Positions 22,908-37,900 of a stretch of 64,000 nt of DNA are shown piece after piece. The stretch comes from Aquilaria yunnanensis. Taxonomy: Eukaryota; Streptophyta; Magnoliopsida; Malvales; Thymelaeaceae. The translations under genes and the position numbers were made by a program. Numbering within the stretch: the stretch's first letter is position 1; each line of letters starts with the position of its first letter. The stretch is from NCBI GenBank assembly GCA_039654915.1, contig CM077594.1:11002001-11066000 (forward strand). The letters are read 5' to 3'. The notes under the pieces were generated by a model. It made no database searches. It was given only the letters and a program-made list of their open reading frames with translations, and was not told where the DNA came from.

Positions 22908-25900
22908 CTACCGGGACAAAATTTGTGAGACTCGATCTTGGGCATCGGATGGAATCTCCCTGCCGGGAACTTGCACCTTCAACAGATTAGCATACCTACA
23001 AAAAAAGAAATTTAACTGCTATTAAGAAACATGAGATTTTAGTCATTGACATAAGAGAAATGGATCCATGGTCATAGATACTAACTCTCTCGCTGTGAAC
23101 AATTGTTCATGTTCTGAGATAAAGGCAAGTAAGGCCTGCAACCAAGAGCAGTTTGAATAAACTTTGACAATAAACAAACAAAAATATTCAACCAATACAA
23201 TATGCTGATGCGACATATCTTGCCTCAAAAGGCATGTTCAACAGTTCATAATATGTGCGGACACGATCTAATCTCTGCTGCACAACTTCACCATCAATTG
23301 AAGGAATTGCAGCAAGGGCCTGAAATCCCAAGAGAAATTGTCAATCAGTTTGCAAAGTACACACAAGAATTAGCAGCCAGAATTCAACAGTAACATTCCA
23401 TCAACTTCTAGGAATGGATTCATAGACTTGCTTTGATATCAGTTTAATGGATACGTTTAAACTTTAAAGAGCTTACTTTAACAGCCAATGAAATGAAAAT
23501 TGGAAATCCAGTGCTACTATTACTCGCAAATGCCAAAAGTTAGTACAGTTCACCTTCTACTTTGGGGATTGGCATTAAGTTTAAAAATGGCCACTTTTTC
23601 CAGTCAATGTAACTCATTCAGGAACATCTCTACCATCACTTCTATATACGAATTTCCAAGAGTGTCTTAAAGAGTAAGAGAACTAATTCAACAACTGTAA
23701 GAGAACTAATTCAACAACTAATATACAACGCCTTTACCATTCAATTGGGTTGGCTTTAGAAACCATTTTATTCCTCTTTCACCATCAGATAGAAGAGTTG
23801 GATTGCTTCCAAATGGAAGTCATAGTATGTTATAGCTGCTATTTCCCCAATGGAAAGCGTGAAATTTAACTTTCAATTGAAAGAAGCCTTAATAATGAAG
23901 CAAGAGGAGATTGCAATGAAGGATTAAGTAGATAAACAATTACCTGTTCCAGAGCAATTGAATTCCGACAGATCTGTTGAACTCCAAACAAGTTGATGGA
24001 TTTCATGTCAGCTAAAGCCTGTCAAAAGCATAATATTCTTCCCTGTCAGAAAGTAATTAGACTAGTAGACTTGCAGTATACAAGAAGCTCTAACTGATAC
24101 AAAATAAACTAGTAGGAGACTATTCAATTTCAACCTTAATAGATGCATTTGCTGCAGTACTACATATTCCACCAAATACATAATTCCGCTTCAGTCCCGC
24201 AACAAAAGGAGCTATTTCTTCGTCCCTTCTCGTTATCTATACATATATAAGATCAGGTAAAACACATTGCAACCTGTTGATGCAACAGTTGATAAATTAA
24301 GGAAAATTCATCGGTGATGATTTGTCACCTTATCACCATCACCTAAATCAAATAGCTGGGTATCATAGCAGAGAAGTTATAAATCTGAAGAAAGTTTTGG
24401 TTGCCTAAGTTATGACACAGTATGACTCTTTTTCAGGGGCCGATATGAAAGTAGCATCCCTGTGTACACGAAGATTCTGGTCATTTCAAAAACATAAAAC
24501 CTCCCCCCAGCTCCAAACAATAAAACAAAAGAAACAAAGACCAAAGAAATGAAGGGACAGAAAACTTGCAGGGAAGGATATGCTGTACAGGAAATGAGTT
24601 GTACTGAAAATTCTCAGTGTATCACAAAATGATAAAACCTTACAAGCAGCACAAGCATGTTTGTCACTATCACAACTTTTATTGCAACTTCTAGATTTAA
24701 AGTAACAATCAGATTCAATTTTTAAGAAAAGATGAAAAGGAAAATTTACTTATTTCAAAGCACTTAAAAAATCCCTCAACAGAATGTTAAATATGAGGAA
24801 GAGATGATTCATTTCAGCCGACTCTGAATATAGCCAGGCTTAGGGCTTTGTCGTGATATAAGAATGGAATATGAAGCCAACCTTTTTTGGGAGGGGGAGG
24901 GGGGGACTGGAGACGGACAGACTACCTGTGCAGTCAGTGAAATAATGAAATCATCAGGCTCTTCAGCATCCTGATCATCCATGTAATCCCTACCTGACAT
25001 CTCCTGTTTGATTTTGTAACAAGTAAGCACACTGTATTTCCACTGAATAAATATATAAAAATTCCTTATAGTTTCACATACCTGTAAATGAAAAATTGTC
25101 TCCAACTGCATCTCCATACGCAATACCTTCAGGCAATCAATGGCTAGTTTTCGATATTCCTCAGCATATGATGCCAGGTCCCTAGTTGATGCACTGTCTG
25201 CTTGGTTGTTGTGGGACTTGTTACTCTCTGCTATTTGATTTGATGCCTTTGGGGTTGCTTGCGCCAGCCTGCATATTACATCTATGTTTTAAGACAGTAG
25301 AATAAAATTGATGTAGGAGGAAACAAAGAAAATCAACAGAGAGAACAAGAGAGGGAGGAAGCAATGAATAACTGTTCAATTCATCCAAAAACTGCCTTCA
25401 AAGGACCTAATCCCCTGTTTGTATGATAGGGAATAACTAAAAATGAAACAAACAGGAATTGAAAGGAACGCCTAGCAATTATCATAAGTAACTTTCTATG
25501 TCCTGAATCTTCACCTAGAATATACTTGCCTAAAATCTTTAGGCACAGCATAATACATCATGTTGAACAAGAAGCTCATAAAGGGCTTGTCAAGGAAGAG
25601 CTTTCATGATTAGCATTAGAGTTTTGAATAATTTATTAACAGTGGAATAGCTTTTCAAACTGGAAAAAATTAAAGCTTCCCTTGAATAGCTCTCTAAACT
25701 CTGATGCTAACCTTTAACGCTAATGCTAAACAAGGCCAAAAGCTTCAATCTTATAATGATGCGTGAACAGTCATGGGAAAAAGGCATCTAGTAGTATTTC
25801 AAAAATCAAGAACACAGCAAAGCTATTACTCCTTTTTAACAATGTTAAAGCATCCAATTTAGCAATTGGCACAGAGGCCTCATCATAATATGAAACAGTA

Positions 25901-28900
25901 ACAAACACCTTTAGTAACCATGTAGGATTAAGCCACTTAACACACCTTAAAACACCCCCCTCATATGCAAGCTGGTCAACAAATGAAAACAAGATTGTCA
26001 TCTGAACCATGCGATGACAATGCGTCTAACAACTGAAAAACAGAGCAATGAAAGACTTTGGATTGTGGTACCACATTAACCCAAGACCAATTAACAACCC
26101 ACTACAAAAATAAGCACCAAGAAACCCTTTTGACTTAACAATGTGAGATTATACCACTTAGCAAACAATAATTTAGGATAACACTAAAAATCAAGTTCCC
26201 CCATATAAACCAATGACCCCTACAGCTTGGAAGCTTCAGTAGACACTGAGTGATGAGACCCAAGCTACAATGCTTGGCTCGGAAAGGCATGTATATCCTG
26301 CTATCTGGCCTTGGAGTGAGATGCATAATAAAGTAGGTTGGCAGGAATCCAAACTCAAGTTCGTTCAGCAAGAAGACACCACAAGAACAATCAAGCATCC
26401 TGAATGCACAGGCCTAAACGCTACATATGGACCTCCATCAGACAAGTGTGGACAACAGTGACCAATTTTACCTACAAATGCCTTTTTTATTGAATCTAAT
26501 TAACTCCTTTATTCACTCATCCAAACATTTCGGTGCACTTCTCAGAAAAATTACAACTCTCTCAACTAACTTTGAGCATTGGAGCCTCTTTTCCAGGTTC
26601 GCCTACACCTTAGGACTCTACATGGTAGCAACTTTGCCTAGATTACTATCATGTCACCATCATAAACCAGAACAAACTAAGGCTAATAAAAGAATATTTC
26701 AGATCAACCTTGAGTTTTCTGCTAATAAATTGCACTTAAATATCCTCAAAATAATGCAACAGAAGAACATTCCCTGTAGTCCATCTAACATCCTTGTTTC
26801 CTCAATTCTAATTCATTACAACCTCATAGAAGAAAGAAATATCCAAGTATCATGATGGGTGAACTTGCCTTTCAATTGACTCTGCCACATATTCCAAGGA
26901 ATCACTGAGGGATGCCAGCAGGATAAGCTTGCTATCATCACGGATTAGGTTCTCCTGAAAATAGTTTGTAGTAAGAGAGAGGATATATTGCATCTGAATC
27001 TCCCGAATGCATCTTAGGAAGGATCAATTAATCAGAAGATATGCACCAAAATTTATTATGCAGCGGGCCAAACTAAAGTATTCTCTCCACACCAAAAAAA
27101 AAAGAGGAAGATTCTCCCTTTTCTTATGTACAATTCCCCTAGCAATGTTAAGATTTTGTCTACCCCAAAATACATGGCATGGATATAATGGATATATGTT
27201 TGTGTTATGATTTCCAAAAATAAACATGGTATGTCAAAGCATGTAATAACATACAAGCACTTGGTGAGGGAGAGAAGGTAAGCATACACTAAAGAGTATG
27301 ATGTGGCACAAGGTCCTTAAACTTATAAGGAAATACAAGCATAAGTACTTTCAGTTTGGACGGATTATTGTTTCTGTGGAGTCCTAAATGAGCAAAATTT
27401 AAATGAGCCAACAGCAAATATACCAACAGACTTCATAACTAGCCATGTACTATACCTGCTTGACAGGACGCAGATTCAATAGAAGTTCACTTAATTCGAA
27501 TTCCACCTCCATGGTATCAGCATCACGACCAATGCCTATCATATTTGACTGATCAATTGCATTTGGTAAGCACCCACTTGCTGGGTCAAGGCGCATCAAT
27601 CTCTCAACATCATGTCTTCCAATAAGCATATAACTTTGCTTCTCGAGAACAGCCTGAAATGGAGGGAAACACTTTGTATCTAACAGGCAAAGACCGAAGG
27701 ACAAGGCTGTTTCTCTAAATGAACAGAAGACAAACAAAATAAGTGCGCAGACCTCCATATATGAAGTTCGACATCTTTCATATGTTCGCTCAAGGAATGT
27801 TTGCACGTATTTCACAAGGTCAGCAGCAAATTTAGGCATTGCTTGAGCCCAACCAAGCACCTGAAAGCGGAAATGATTTAATTAGAATTATGGAAAACAA
27901 TGGTTTCAGGTGACCAAAACACTTGGTACAAACTTTGACCACTAGATCAGTAAGATCAACTGGTGCAATTTGAGGTAACCCAAGCTGGGATTGTGAGAGG
28001 GCACAAGATCTTGAACTCCATGCATGCTCTAATAAGCCAAGCCTAATGTATTGTGCTTAGAAAGTTACACATGGATTATGCGCGCTCCTTTCACACCTCA
28101 CTTGGCTGTTACCAGGTGTTCCTCTCATAAAAGAATTTTCTTCCAACTTTAAATCACGAAAAAGCCAAAAAAAAATATATATCATGCTTACAGTACAAGA
28201 CTACTTTTCAGACCCACTCTCAAATATACCCACAGAAACTAAGATACAAGAATATTCGTGTGAAAAGAATGTTAGGTGTTGGTGAGAATATTAGGTGCAA
28301 TTAATCACATTATTGATTTTTCTATCCAAATGCAATTGATGACATTGAGTCTTAATTCCCGTGAACTGCTGATTGACTTGCACAGGCACTTTTCTGGTTG
28401 CTACATTGTTCATAAGATCTAAAGAAAGCCATTTTAGCCTTAAAAAGGAAAACAACCTTAATTTGCCCTCGAAAGCTCTCAAGCTCCTTGCCCTCCAAAT
28501 TCTTAAAGAAAAACCACCAAGATGGTGATAGTAGGTGATGGAATCAAATTTTTGGAGTTAGTGGTGTAATTGTTTTTTTATTTGGCAAAGTATTTTCATG
28601 CGCCTAAATTTACTTTATTGCCCATAAATAATTTGAAGAGAAATGTTGTATTATGGAAAAGAGTGTATAATGTTGACTGAGTTGACCAAGTCTTTGGCTA
28701 AGTTGGTGTCTCCAATGCAAGCTCTCCAGTGACTTAAAATACTTAGATCGTGGGAACAATATAAGGTAAAAAACCTTTACCAATCGCCTTAATTTTTTGT
28801 TAACCATTTTTCTCTTTGATTCCTTTCTCAGTTTCTCCTTTCCTTTCATTTTCTTGGTTAGAGATATGAGGGGGGTATTGTGCATGGGAGGTAAACTCTG

Positions 28901-31900
28901 TAAAGTGGCAAGGCAATTACTCAAAAGATTCTGAATAAAGAACACAAACATTTACATTGTTAGAAAAGAGATGGTGATGATACAAACCATTTACCTCTCA
29001 TTCTTGCAATTTTAAGGGTGGGCTCCCGGCTAATTCTGTGGGATCTCATTTAACACAATGTTCTGATTGACTGAATTGGAGGGCAAGAAAAAGGAAACCT
29101 ATGGGAACTAAACACCTCTCCTTGTTCGTTTAGAAAGAGAAACTAGGGGATTTGGGGGCTGAAGCTAATTTATTACCCCTCTATTACCATCAGAAGACTT
29201 TGGTTTCTCAAAATCGGAGGAGACTGGACGGAACCGAAAGAAATTTGTTAATCCTCTTCCCACCTTACTTTATTTTGCTAGGATTCCCATCCTTTTCCTC
29301 TCTCCTCACCAGAGATGGCACTAATAGAAAAAGTGTTTGGTTTCAGTTTATTATACCAGAGAAATGGGGCTTCAGAAAACTGTTTAGTTTTTCCAATAAT
29401 TCTTAGGTAGATTAAAGGGGTTTCAGTCTGTTATTAAATCTACTATAAGTTATGTGACTCAACATTAGGCCTGAAATAATTGAAATAAAAAAAAAACAAA
29501 CTTGACCGTAATTAATGCTACTTTGGTTAGCCAAGTTCAAGCAGAACGGTGCCCAAGCTCAATTCAGCTATCATTAGAACCCAAAGTCATCATCCTCCTG
29601 CACTAAGATATATGCATGCAACAACCAGAAACAATAACACTACATGGATAAGAGAACATCAGGCATACCTACCTCTTTAGCTAAAAAATCTATGGCCAAA
29701 AGCCCCTGCAAAACAGGTCGACCCTTTTCTATTGATGGCGCATAGGCAGCAGTTGTATGTGCCCGTGGGCGAAATGCAGCTGGACCTGGAACAATTTAAT
29801 TAAGTTATTAAGGATAATATAAGTGTGTGTGTGTGTGTGTGTCCTGACCACTTCATACACTTCTGTAATGAAAGAACAGAATATGTCAACTTTTCAATCA
29901 TTCCTAGGCTGTAAGTGTTAGATCCCACATGGTCTAGTAAAGGGGTTTCCCGTCTATATAATGTGATGAGGGCTCTCCACTTGTCACCAATTGGTCTTAA
30001 GTTGGATGCTTTAACATGGCATCAGAGCTTAGCTTTCATGGACCCTGATCTTTCTCAGTACTGTCTCTGTTCCGGCATTGGTCTCAGTTTCTAATTCTGG
30101 TTACATGAGTGCTGGCTGAGGGCTTGCATTCTATCCCTCTAATGCACACACTGTTTTCGTTTATTAAAAGCATTACTATTCCTTTGATGTGAGTTTTAAC
30201 TATAGTAGTCACCAACTACAACATCCCAAAGTTAACTTGTTATTCACAAAAATAGACTACAAGATTATCAGTTCCAAAAAAATTGAAAGACTTTCACCTC
30301 ACTATAACAAAACACTGTGAATTCAAAATCTGAATATCATGGAGTACATTAAATGCTAAACTTCATTTTCAAAGTTACCCAAACAAGTTGAAGCAGATGA
30401 ATGGCAATAAAAGGTTTTCAGTATGTCAAGTCAAGGGAACTTGCTTGATATAGCTTGTTGTACTCCTTTACGGTAGTCTACAAACATTGTTGGCAAGAAG
30501 TGATCTTTCACAAAGTTCTCAACAAAGGACAGCAATCCATCATTTCTGCAATCTCAAAGCAAAAGAAAATTGAAACAAATGCCAGCCAGTCAGTACTTGC
30601 TAAAAAAAGAAAATGAGACACACACAAACATGCAGACTACAATTGACAACAATTTATAATTGCATATCTACAAACTTCTAATATTTCTGAATTTAAATAA
30701 TGGCAGTCCATGCAAAATATTAGATAACACAAAGAAAAATGCCCCAATGGCAAGACAACTCTAAATAAGAAACAATAAAAAGCGAAAAACAATAAGAACA
30801 TCTTGAAAACCCACATGGGTATAAGTACAAGGAAATTCTCAGGAAAATGAACCCAGAAAAATACATGTTAAAATGAGATGCTAGAGGAAAATATGGCCAA
30901 AACATTGAAAGTGGAAACAACAATCATACTCGGTAACCAATCTCAGAATAGTAATTTGAATATTGACAGATATCTCAGCAGCTGCCCCCAGACGCTTAAA
31001 ATTCTCTACCCTTTTCCCTTTTTTTGGCCAGAGAAGCTTCAAATTGCTAAGGAAGTGAAAGGCAAACTACAGCCCGGTTCCCAACTCTAGAAACATTTAA
31101 GTGTTCAAGAACTTGGCATAATAAAATTTCATCCACTATTTGAGATATGAGGATTTTCCTCCATTTCAAAATCACTATAAGCTTAGATAAAAAAAGGTAA
31201 AAACCAGTTCAAGGAAATAAAAACATTTCATTAATTTTTTTTTCTCTCAAGCAAGAGTTCATCCTCATGAAACCTATTCACCAGAAAACAAGAACGACCT
31301 GTATAGGACACCCGTATGGGCATCCTAATGAAACCTTATTCATATCAGAACAAACAGATAGCAGAGAAAAAAAAAAAAGTTAAAAAGAAACATGCCATCT
31401 CAGCCATTATGAGAAAAGATTATGATGCGATATGAAAGTACATGATAGCAGGGTTTCCTAGTCTTTCCAGTCAAATGGTAAAACATAAAAAGAGCACTGG
31501 GAATAATAATATGTATAGTATAAAACAGTATCAACTTCCTATTTGTTTCAGGACAAATACCAATAAATGGGCAATTCTCAATGAATATATGCAGAAAAGG
31601 TATATGGTTTTACCAACATGAAAATATTCACATTGCCGAAGAGAAGAGGGGCGGGGGGGGGGGGGGGGGGGGGGGAGGAATGGTGCGACACAGCTACACA
31701 TTGCAACTTATTTTCTTCAAATATATGCAAAACTTATGCATTATTTGGAGAAATTGGATGGAAATTTTTCTTTTTGGTTTATAATTTACCAGCTAAGCTA
31801 GTTAATAACTTCTGAATTGCAAAATTTCCAAATCTATATAGACAAGCTGAAATTGTATCTAAAAGTCAAGCAAGAAGAAGTCTCTCAACTTACCCTAGCC

Positions 31901-34900
31901 GAGAGTACTTTTCTGGTAGCAATGAAGCAACCTTGTCTGTGAACTGTCCAGATAGAAAAGGCCAAATATATTTATGAACAACTAACGTATTTTTAAACCA
32001 AAGATAAAAGGCAGTCCCAGACCTGAACAACAGGCCGGTATACAGATGCTGCCAGATATATGCCTTGCTCAGGCAAGACAGATGCAGAGCCATAACCTTC
32101 TTGTGAGACATTGGGACCTCTTCTACTCCATCCTAGGCAAATGAGATCAGTAGTTGGTGAGACAGCATCAAATCAATGAACAATAAGGAAGAAGTCATAA
32201 AAAGATAGACAATTAAATCCACTTCGTGGAAACATCAGAGAGAATGTTTCAAGTAAAAATTTCTTTAACATCCCTTTTCTTTCAAAAAAAAAAAAAACCT
32301 TAGGGCCAGAATTTATTCCCACTAAAAAAAGACACCCATCAGCACTTACAGCAACAACCCAACCCTAGGTACAAAAAGTCCAAGTCAGGGTTGGCTGCAA
32401 ATTTGAACATTCAATTAAGAAGGGGAAAGAGGGAGCAAATTTTGATTGCCTGAGAGGAAGACACAATTTATTATACACCAGCACAAATTTGCAGATCTTA
32501 ATAGTGATCCTTTTGTCAACATCAGTCGTAATCCATGTGCACGTAGGTTTGTATCTTGTCAGATCTTACTTTCTAATATTCATTTCTATGATCTGTCAAA
32601 ATTTACTTTTGTAGTTTGAGGGAAAGAGGGGCTTTTTCTCAGGGTCGGAAGGACAGAAGGACATAGAAGGTATTAACTTGTAAGTTGGGAGGTTTATTGC
32701 AAGCCTCAGCACGATCTACGACAAGGCTTTGTAACATTGATCAATTCAGTTAATTTATCTTAGATCCCTTCTAAGGTAAAGGCTTCTGCATTAACTATAT
32801 GTAGCAGCCCAAGAGATCTTATAATGCACTGCCCCAAAATTTTTTATTCTATGCAATTAAGGTTCCAAATCTATCAATCAATGGATCAACTAACCTTAAA
32901 ACAAACTAGTCAAGGTCAGTTACATGAATCTTGTGACTCCACTTTGCTTAGTTAGAGGCAATTCTCAACAAGCTCTAAAAGAGCAAGATCCTTTTCCCAT
33001 TGTTTCTATCCATGCAAATTTATCATTATCATTGTGATCAACCTCAGCGTTAGAATTACCATTATCATTATTATTTGATAACTGAAGGATCCCTTTCTAT
33101 TACAGAAGATGTAAAAACTAACTAAAGCATTCAAAATTCCCAATTTAATTGCATTAAAAAGAAAAAGGCTGCGAAACACTAGCAGAGAACTCAATTTTGA
33201 ATTTTAGATAGTAAAAATATAAAGAACACAGCAAAATAATTGACACTACCTTGGTTGGGAATAGATACTGTAGCATCTGCAAAACGGAAAGCAAAGGTGA
33301 GGCCATCCTCGGAGCCATTCCTGCATAACATAAGCCACAAAAATTCAACTCAAGCATAGACAGTTATCAGCTGAACTATAAACCAAATCTCCACCACCAC
33401 CCCTGCCCCTGCCCCCAACCAATTCTTCCTCCCCCTGAAAGAAAGAAAAGCATACACCAACTTTTGGGAGAAAAATTCCAGGGCTCTTTTACCATTTACT
33501 TGCCTTTTATCTTTCGTTGGTACCTTACTGGCAAGCCTTGCAGTCTGTACGGCTGCATCTGCAGATGCAGCTTCAGGTGTTGCTCTCAGAATTTCACATA
33601 TAAGTTGCTGGCATTCACTCTGGGTCACATAACGCAAGGGGAAAAAATTACAGAATAGGTGCTCAGGAGAAAAAATTCCAGAAGATCTTCATCCAAGCTC
33701 AATAACAGGAACGAACAATTCAAGAGTAAGAAACCAGGAAAAACAGATAACCTGCAAAACTGTTAACGAAAAGCTAATGCTGTAGCCTCCAGTAACTTGA
33801 GATGCTTCAGAATCTGGATTCCAACTTATATCTGATGGCATTGACTTGGGTGTATTCATGTCAATTTGTTGAGAAGATTTGCGCTCCATCAGCTCTCCAA
33901 CAGCAACATGGTTCTCTGGAAAAAAGAAAAAAAGAAACAAAAAATCTCAGGGAAAAAAACATCAAGGCTCAATTTCAGTCGCATGAACTAAAAATCATCT
34001 TACCGAAAATCTGAATCATCAAGTCCAAAATTGAATCAAGAAGCTCTTTTGCAGCAGCCTGTGCTTTTCCATTGGGAGCCATTACTGGTGAGACAGGGCT
34101 TACTGCTAACAGCATTCCAGTTAATGCTACTGCATTCTGATGTCTCGGTTTTGGCAACTGGAAGCTTTCTAATTGTCCTTTCGCGGTATGAAGACTGACA
34201 GTACCATTTTGAGTGCTCTGTCCAATGCCAGATTTTGAGGAATTAATGTTCTCTGCATGTGCCTTAATCTTAGATGTGATAATCTCATGAAGCGTTGGTC
34301 GTAGACGCTGGCTGTTGCACAATTTTAGAATTTCAATTACATCATGAGCAAATACATCGTGTAAATATATGCATAAAAGAAATAGACAATGTCCAAGAAA
34401 TCAGACAAAACATTGTGATACCTTGATATTTCTTTACTTTCTCAGAAGGGAATAATGTTAAAGGTAAAGAATACATAATAATGCATTTGGAAGAAACATA
34501 ATAATACATAATATATTTTCAAAGGAACTAGAAGTTGTAGATTTGTAAAGCTATTCTTTTGTTCCTGATTTTTTGTAAGGGTTAGCACCCCCTTGGTGCT
34601 CCAGTTATGTATATCATTTTATTTTCTTATATAAAAGAACATAATAGTAATACATTTGGAAGAATCCTTAACATTGTTCAGCTATAGATTACAGAAGCAT
34701 CAGTTTACCACACATCATTTGATCATTATACAAAGAAAATTTCAGGATCCATATAATGAATCGCCAGAACATATACTTGTTACTGACATCTACCAAATTT
34801 TCTCAGTACCAATCTTCTAGGACAAGAAAGTAAAAGTTTGAAGTACATAAGCCTTAATATTGAACTTTTTAGTGCCAACTAAATTGATGCTCTGTTCATA

Positions 34901-37900
34901 TATTTCATCTTATTTAAGGCAGCATAATAAAAATGGTTTGAGGAAAACGAAGCTGTCCACAGAAATGAATTAACAATCAACATTCAGCATGCTCTAATTC
35001 CATTATAGAATGATGGAGGATTACCGAATTTATCCATGTCAAACAATGCTATATCTAATTATGATTCATCTTTTTCCCCAAAATGAAAGCACATTGATAG
35101 AAATTTGCCATTCCAAGGAAAAAACTCAAACAAACAACCAACTTGCTTTTGCAAGGGAGCTCAGTAGTTTTGGTATGAAGGGCATTTAGATACTTCTAGT
35201 TCAAAGAACCTGCAAAATGATTGAATAAATTTGTAGTATGTGAACAAATGGAAGATAACAGGAACAAACCATATAATAGCACCAGCTTCAGCAACTTTGC
35301 GAAGCATGCAGAGACACTCAACCAGAGTATACAAGTACTTCACATGGAGAGGAGTATCACTCTTTTGAATAAATTCCTGCATTGAAGAAGATAAAGTCCT
35401 TCAATGCAAAAAAACAGGATTAAGCATGGATGAAAAAGAAACATCACAAATACTTAGTTGAGCATTCATACAATAAACTCATCTGGAGTAGAATTTAAAA
35501 GCCATGGTATTTTCACATCCTTCAAGGTTCCATCAGCACCATTTATCCTTGATGAATGTCCCTCTAAGCTAGATTCGTCGTCATGCCCATCCACCAATGA
35601 GCTGAGAGGAACTCAAATTATAAAAATCAGCAAATTGCCTTTTTTTGATTTGTGTCAATACAAGAAAAAAGAAAAGAAAAGAAAATTGAATAATATGCCA
35701 CATTCGTGTGTGCTGTGTCTGTAGAGATTCCCACTTTTTTACTACAATTTTCTTTTTAAAGCAATGCATTGCTTATCCAAAAATAAAGAGCGACTGAAAA
35801 AACAATTAATTTTGCATACCATTGTCAGCCATAACAAGCAGAATATAAGAAACTGAGTACTAAAACAAAGCAAAGTTGCTACAGTGCACAGTAGCACTTC
35901 AGATGTCAAATACAATCTCGAAAGGGAAAGGATCCCTAAGGAAAGAAATAAAAAAAATTGCACATCATGCAGACAATCAAGGCTAATGTCCTGTTACAAT
36001 TCCAATAAACTCGAACATAAGAAACTTGTCATGTTAGTAACTTCACCAGTAGCAGTAGCAGCTTCCCTTCCAATTGCAAGCTTAGTTCTTTAAAGAATTT
36101 ATAGACAATTTATCATTTTTTATTTTTTTAAATGAAACACGTATCATAGTGTACTGAGCTGAAGTCTATAATATAGTAGTATAAACAAATAGTTTACAAT
36201 CAGCCCAAAGACACACACACATATAAGTGTAAGCTCCTAAAATCCTTTGATCAAAATATAAGTTTGTTATTCCAGATGTACAAAACAATATCCAACTTCA
36301 TGCTCTTTGCAAAATGACAATTATCAAATTTAATTTTTATCAAGAAAAAGAACTATAGAATATGATTAAACTTAATGAGAATTCAAAATTCGTACATCTG
36401 CTAAAAGATAATAAAATCTTTTTTTCTACATGTAAAAATTGGCGGGAAAAAATGGGAAAAAAAACAGTCATTTGCCTTTAAAGATTCAAATTCCTTAACA
36501 TCACGACAGAAAGTGTAAAAGCAAAGAATCTAAGATTTGGCCAGAATTCATACCAAGCATCTACAGCACATTCCTCTTGACCTAAGATTTGATTTAAAAT
36601 GTGGAAGGTACAGGGTAAAAAAAAATGAGAAAGGTAATTGAAAAAGAAATAAAAAATCTAAATAATATCTCCAAACATGGAAAAAGAACAGTTTTTGGCT
36701 CAGGCATTTTAGGTGGGCTACCAGGACAAGATAGTGGTCTTCATGGGTGCACCATCTTGATATCCTTTTTTAGGGGAAAAAACGACATGACAACGGACAC
36801 AGATGCTCGCACTTACCCTCCATCCAATTGGTTTTCACCCTTCAGCAACTTAGTCCTTCGAGATAGTGATTGTGAACCATTAGCAATAAATGCAGATGCT
36901 GTGGTGGTAGGAATTGCATCATCTTTTTCATGCATGCTTGAAGCAACTGAACTGCAGAATAAGTATCATGTAAGATTTGATTTAATAGTAGACTTGATTG
37001 ACAATTCACAGCATTGGTTCGCTTTCATTTTTTTTTCCTCTCCTTTGAAACCGATTTCTACTTTTCCCAATAAAGGGTAAAAAAATGAATGACAAAAGGA
37101 AAAAAAAGGAAGAAAATAATAATTTTTAAGCGTCTAACAGAATCATAACATTATAGCCCTATAGCAGAGAAGGGTACCTGTATTCACCCTTATTGTAAAG
37201 ATGTGCATGCAAATCTTCCAACACTTTGTAAAACAGAACACCCCGTAACTTTGTCAACTCTGATCGGACATCTTGAAGAGCTCCAACCTAGAAAAAGTCC
37301 ATGCAGTGCTATAACACCAGCAGAAGATCTAAAATATGTGGACTTGTGTGCATAAAGAATAATTAAAAAGAAAAAGAAAAAGGAAACTGTTACAGAGCAA
37401 AACCATGTGGAATACATTCCAATCTTTATTTTAAACGCTTAATGTTCATCACCTCAAAAAGCATTTGAAGATATAAATTTGGGGGTTCAGCTAAAAACAG
37501 AAAGGAGTTCAGCATGTCATAAGAGTTTACTAGAGTTGCTGACATCTTGCAGGAGCCAACACTTAGTTTTCCTAGGGCCTGTTCAGGTTTTCCTGGACTC
37601 CTGATCAACCCACTATAGAAATAGAAAATGATAGAGATAAAGTGTTTATTAAACAATCTGGATAAGTGCTGTGTCTATGTCGTTCCACATGGTCATTTTT
37701 CCCTCCCTTTACTTTTAGTACATCAGATCAGGCCTTTTAAAGACAAAGTAGGTTAAAGAACTAAAGAAAAAATATTTCTTAAATTTTGTGCATTTTCAAA
37801 GGGGTCATAACAAATGGGATGCCTGGAGTGTTTCTTTTATCCTCTTTTATTCTTTTAACTAGAGAAACAAGTAAGGGCAGCAAGGCAAACAACCCCTGTG

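Noticed and set aside
33250..33619. GT donor at 33499 with acceptor inside exon 12 for SEC8
   Set aside because: It is in frame but uses an acceptor lacking a pyrimidine tract and deletes the NGSE residues; the GC donor with tgttatgcag fits the family better.
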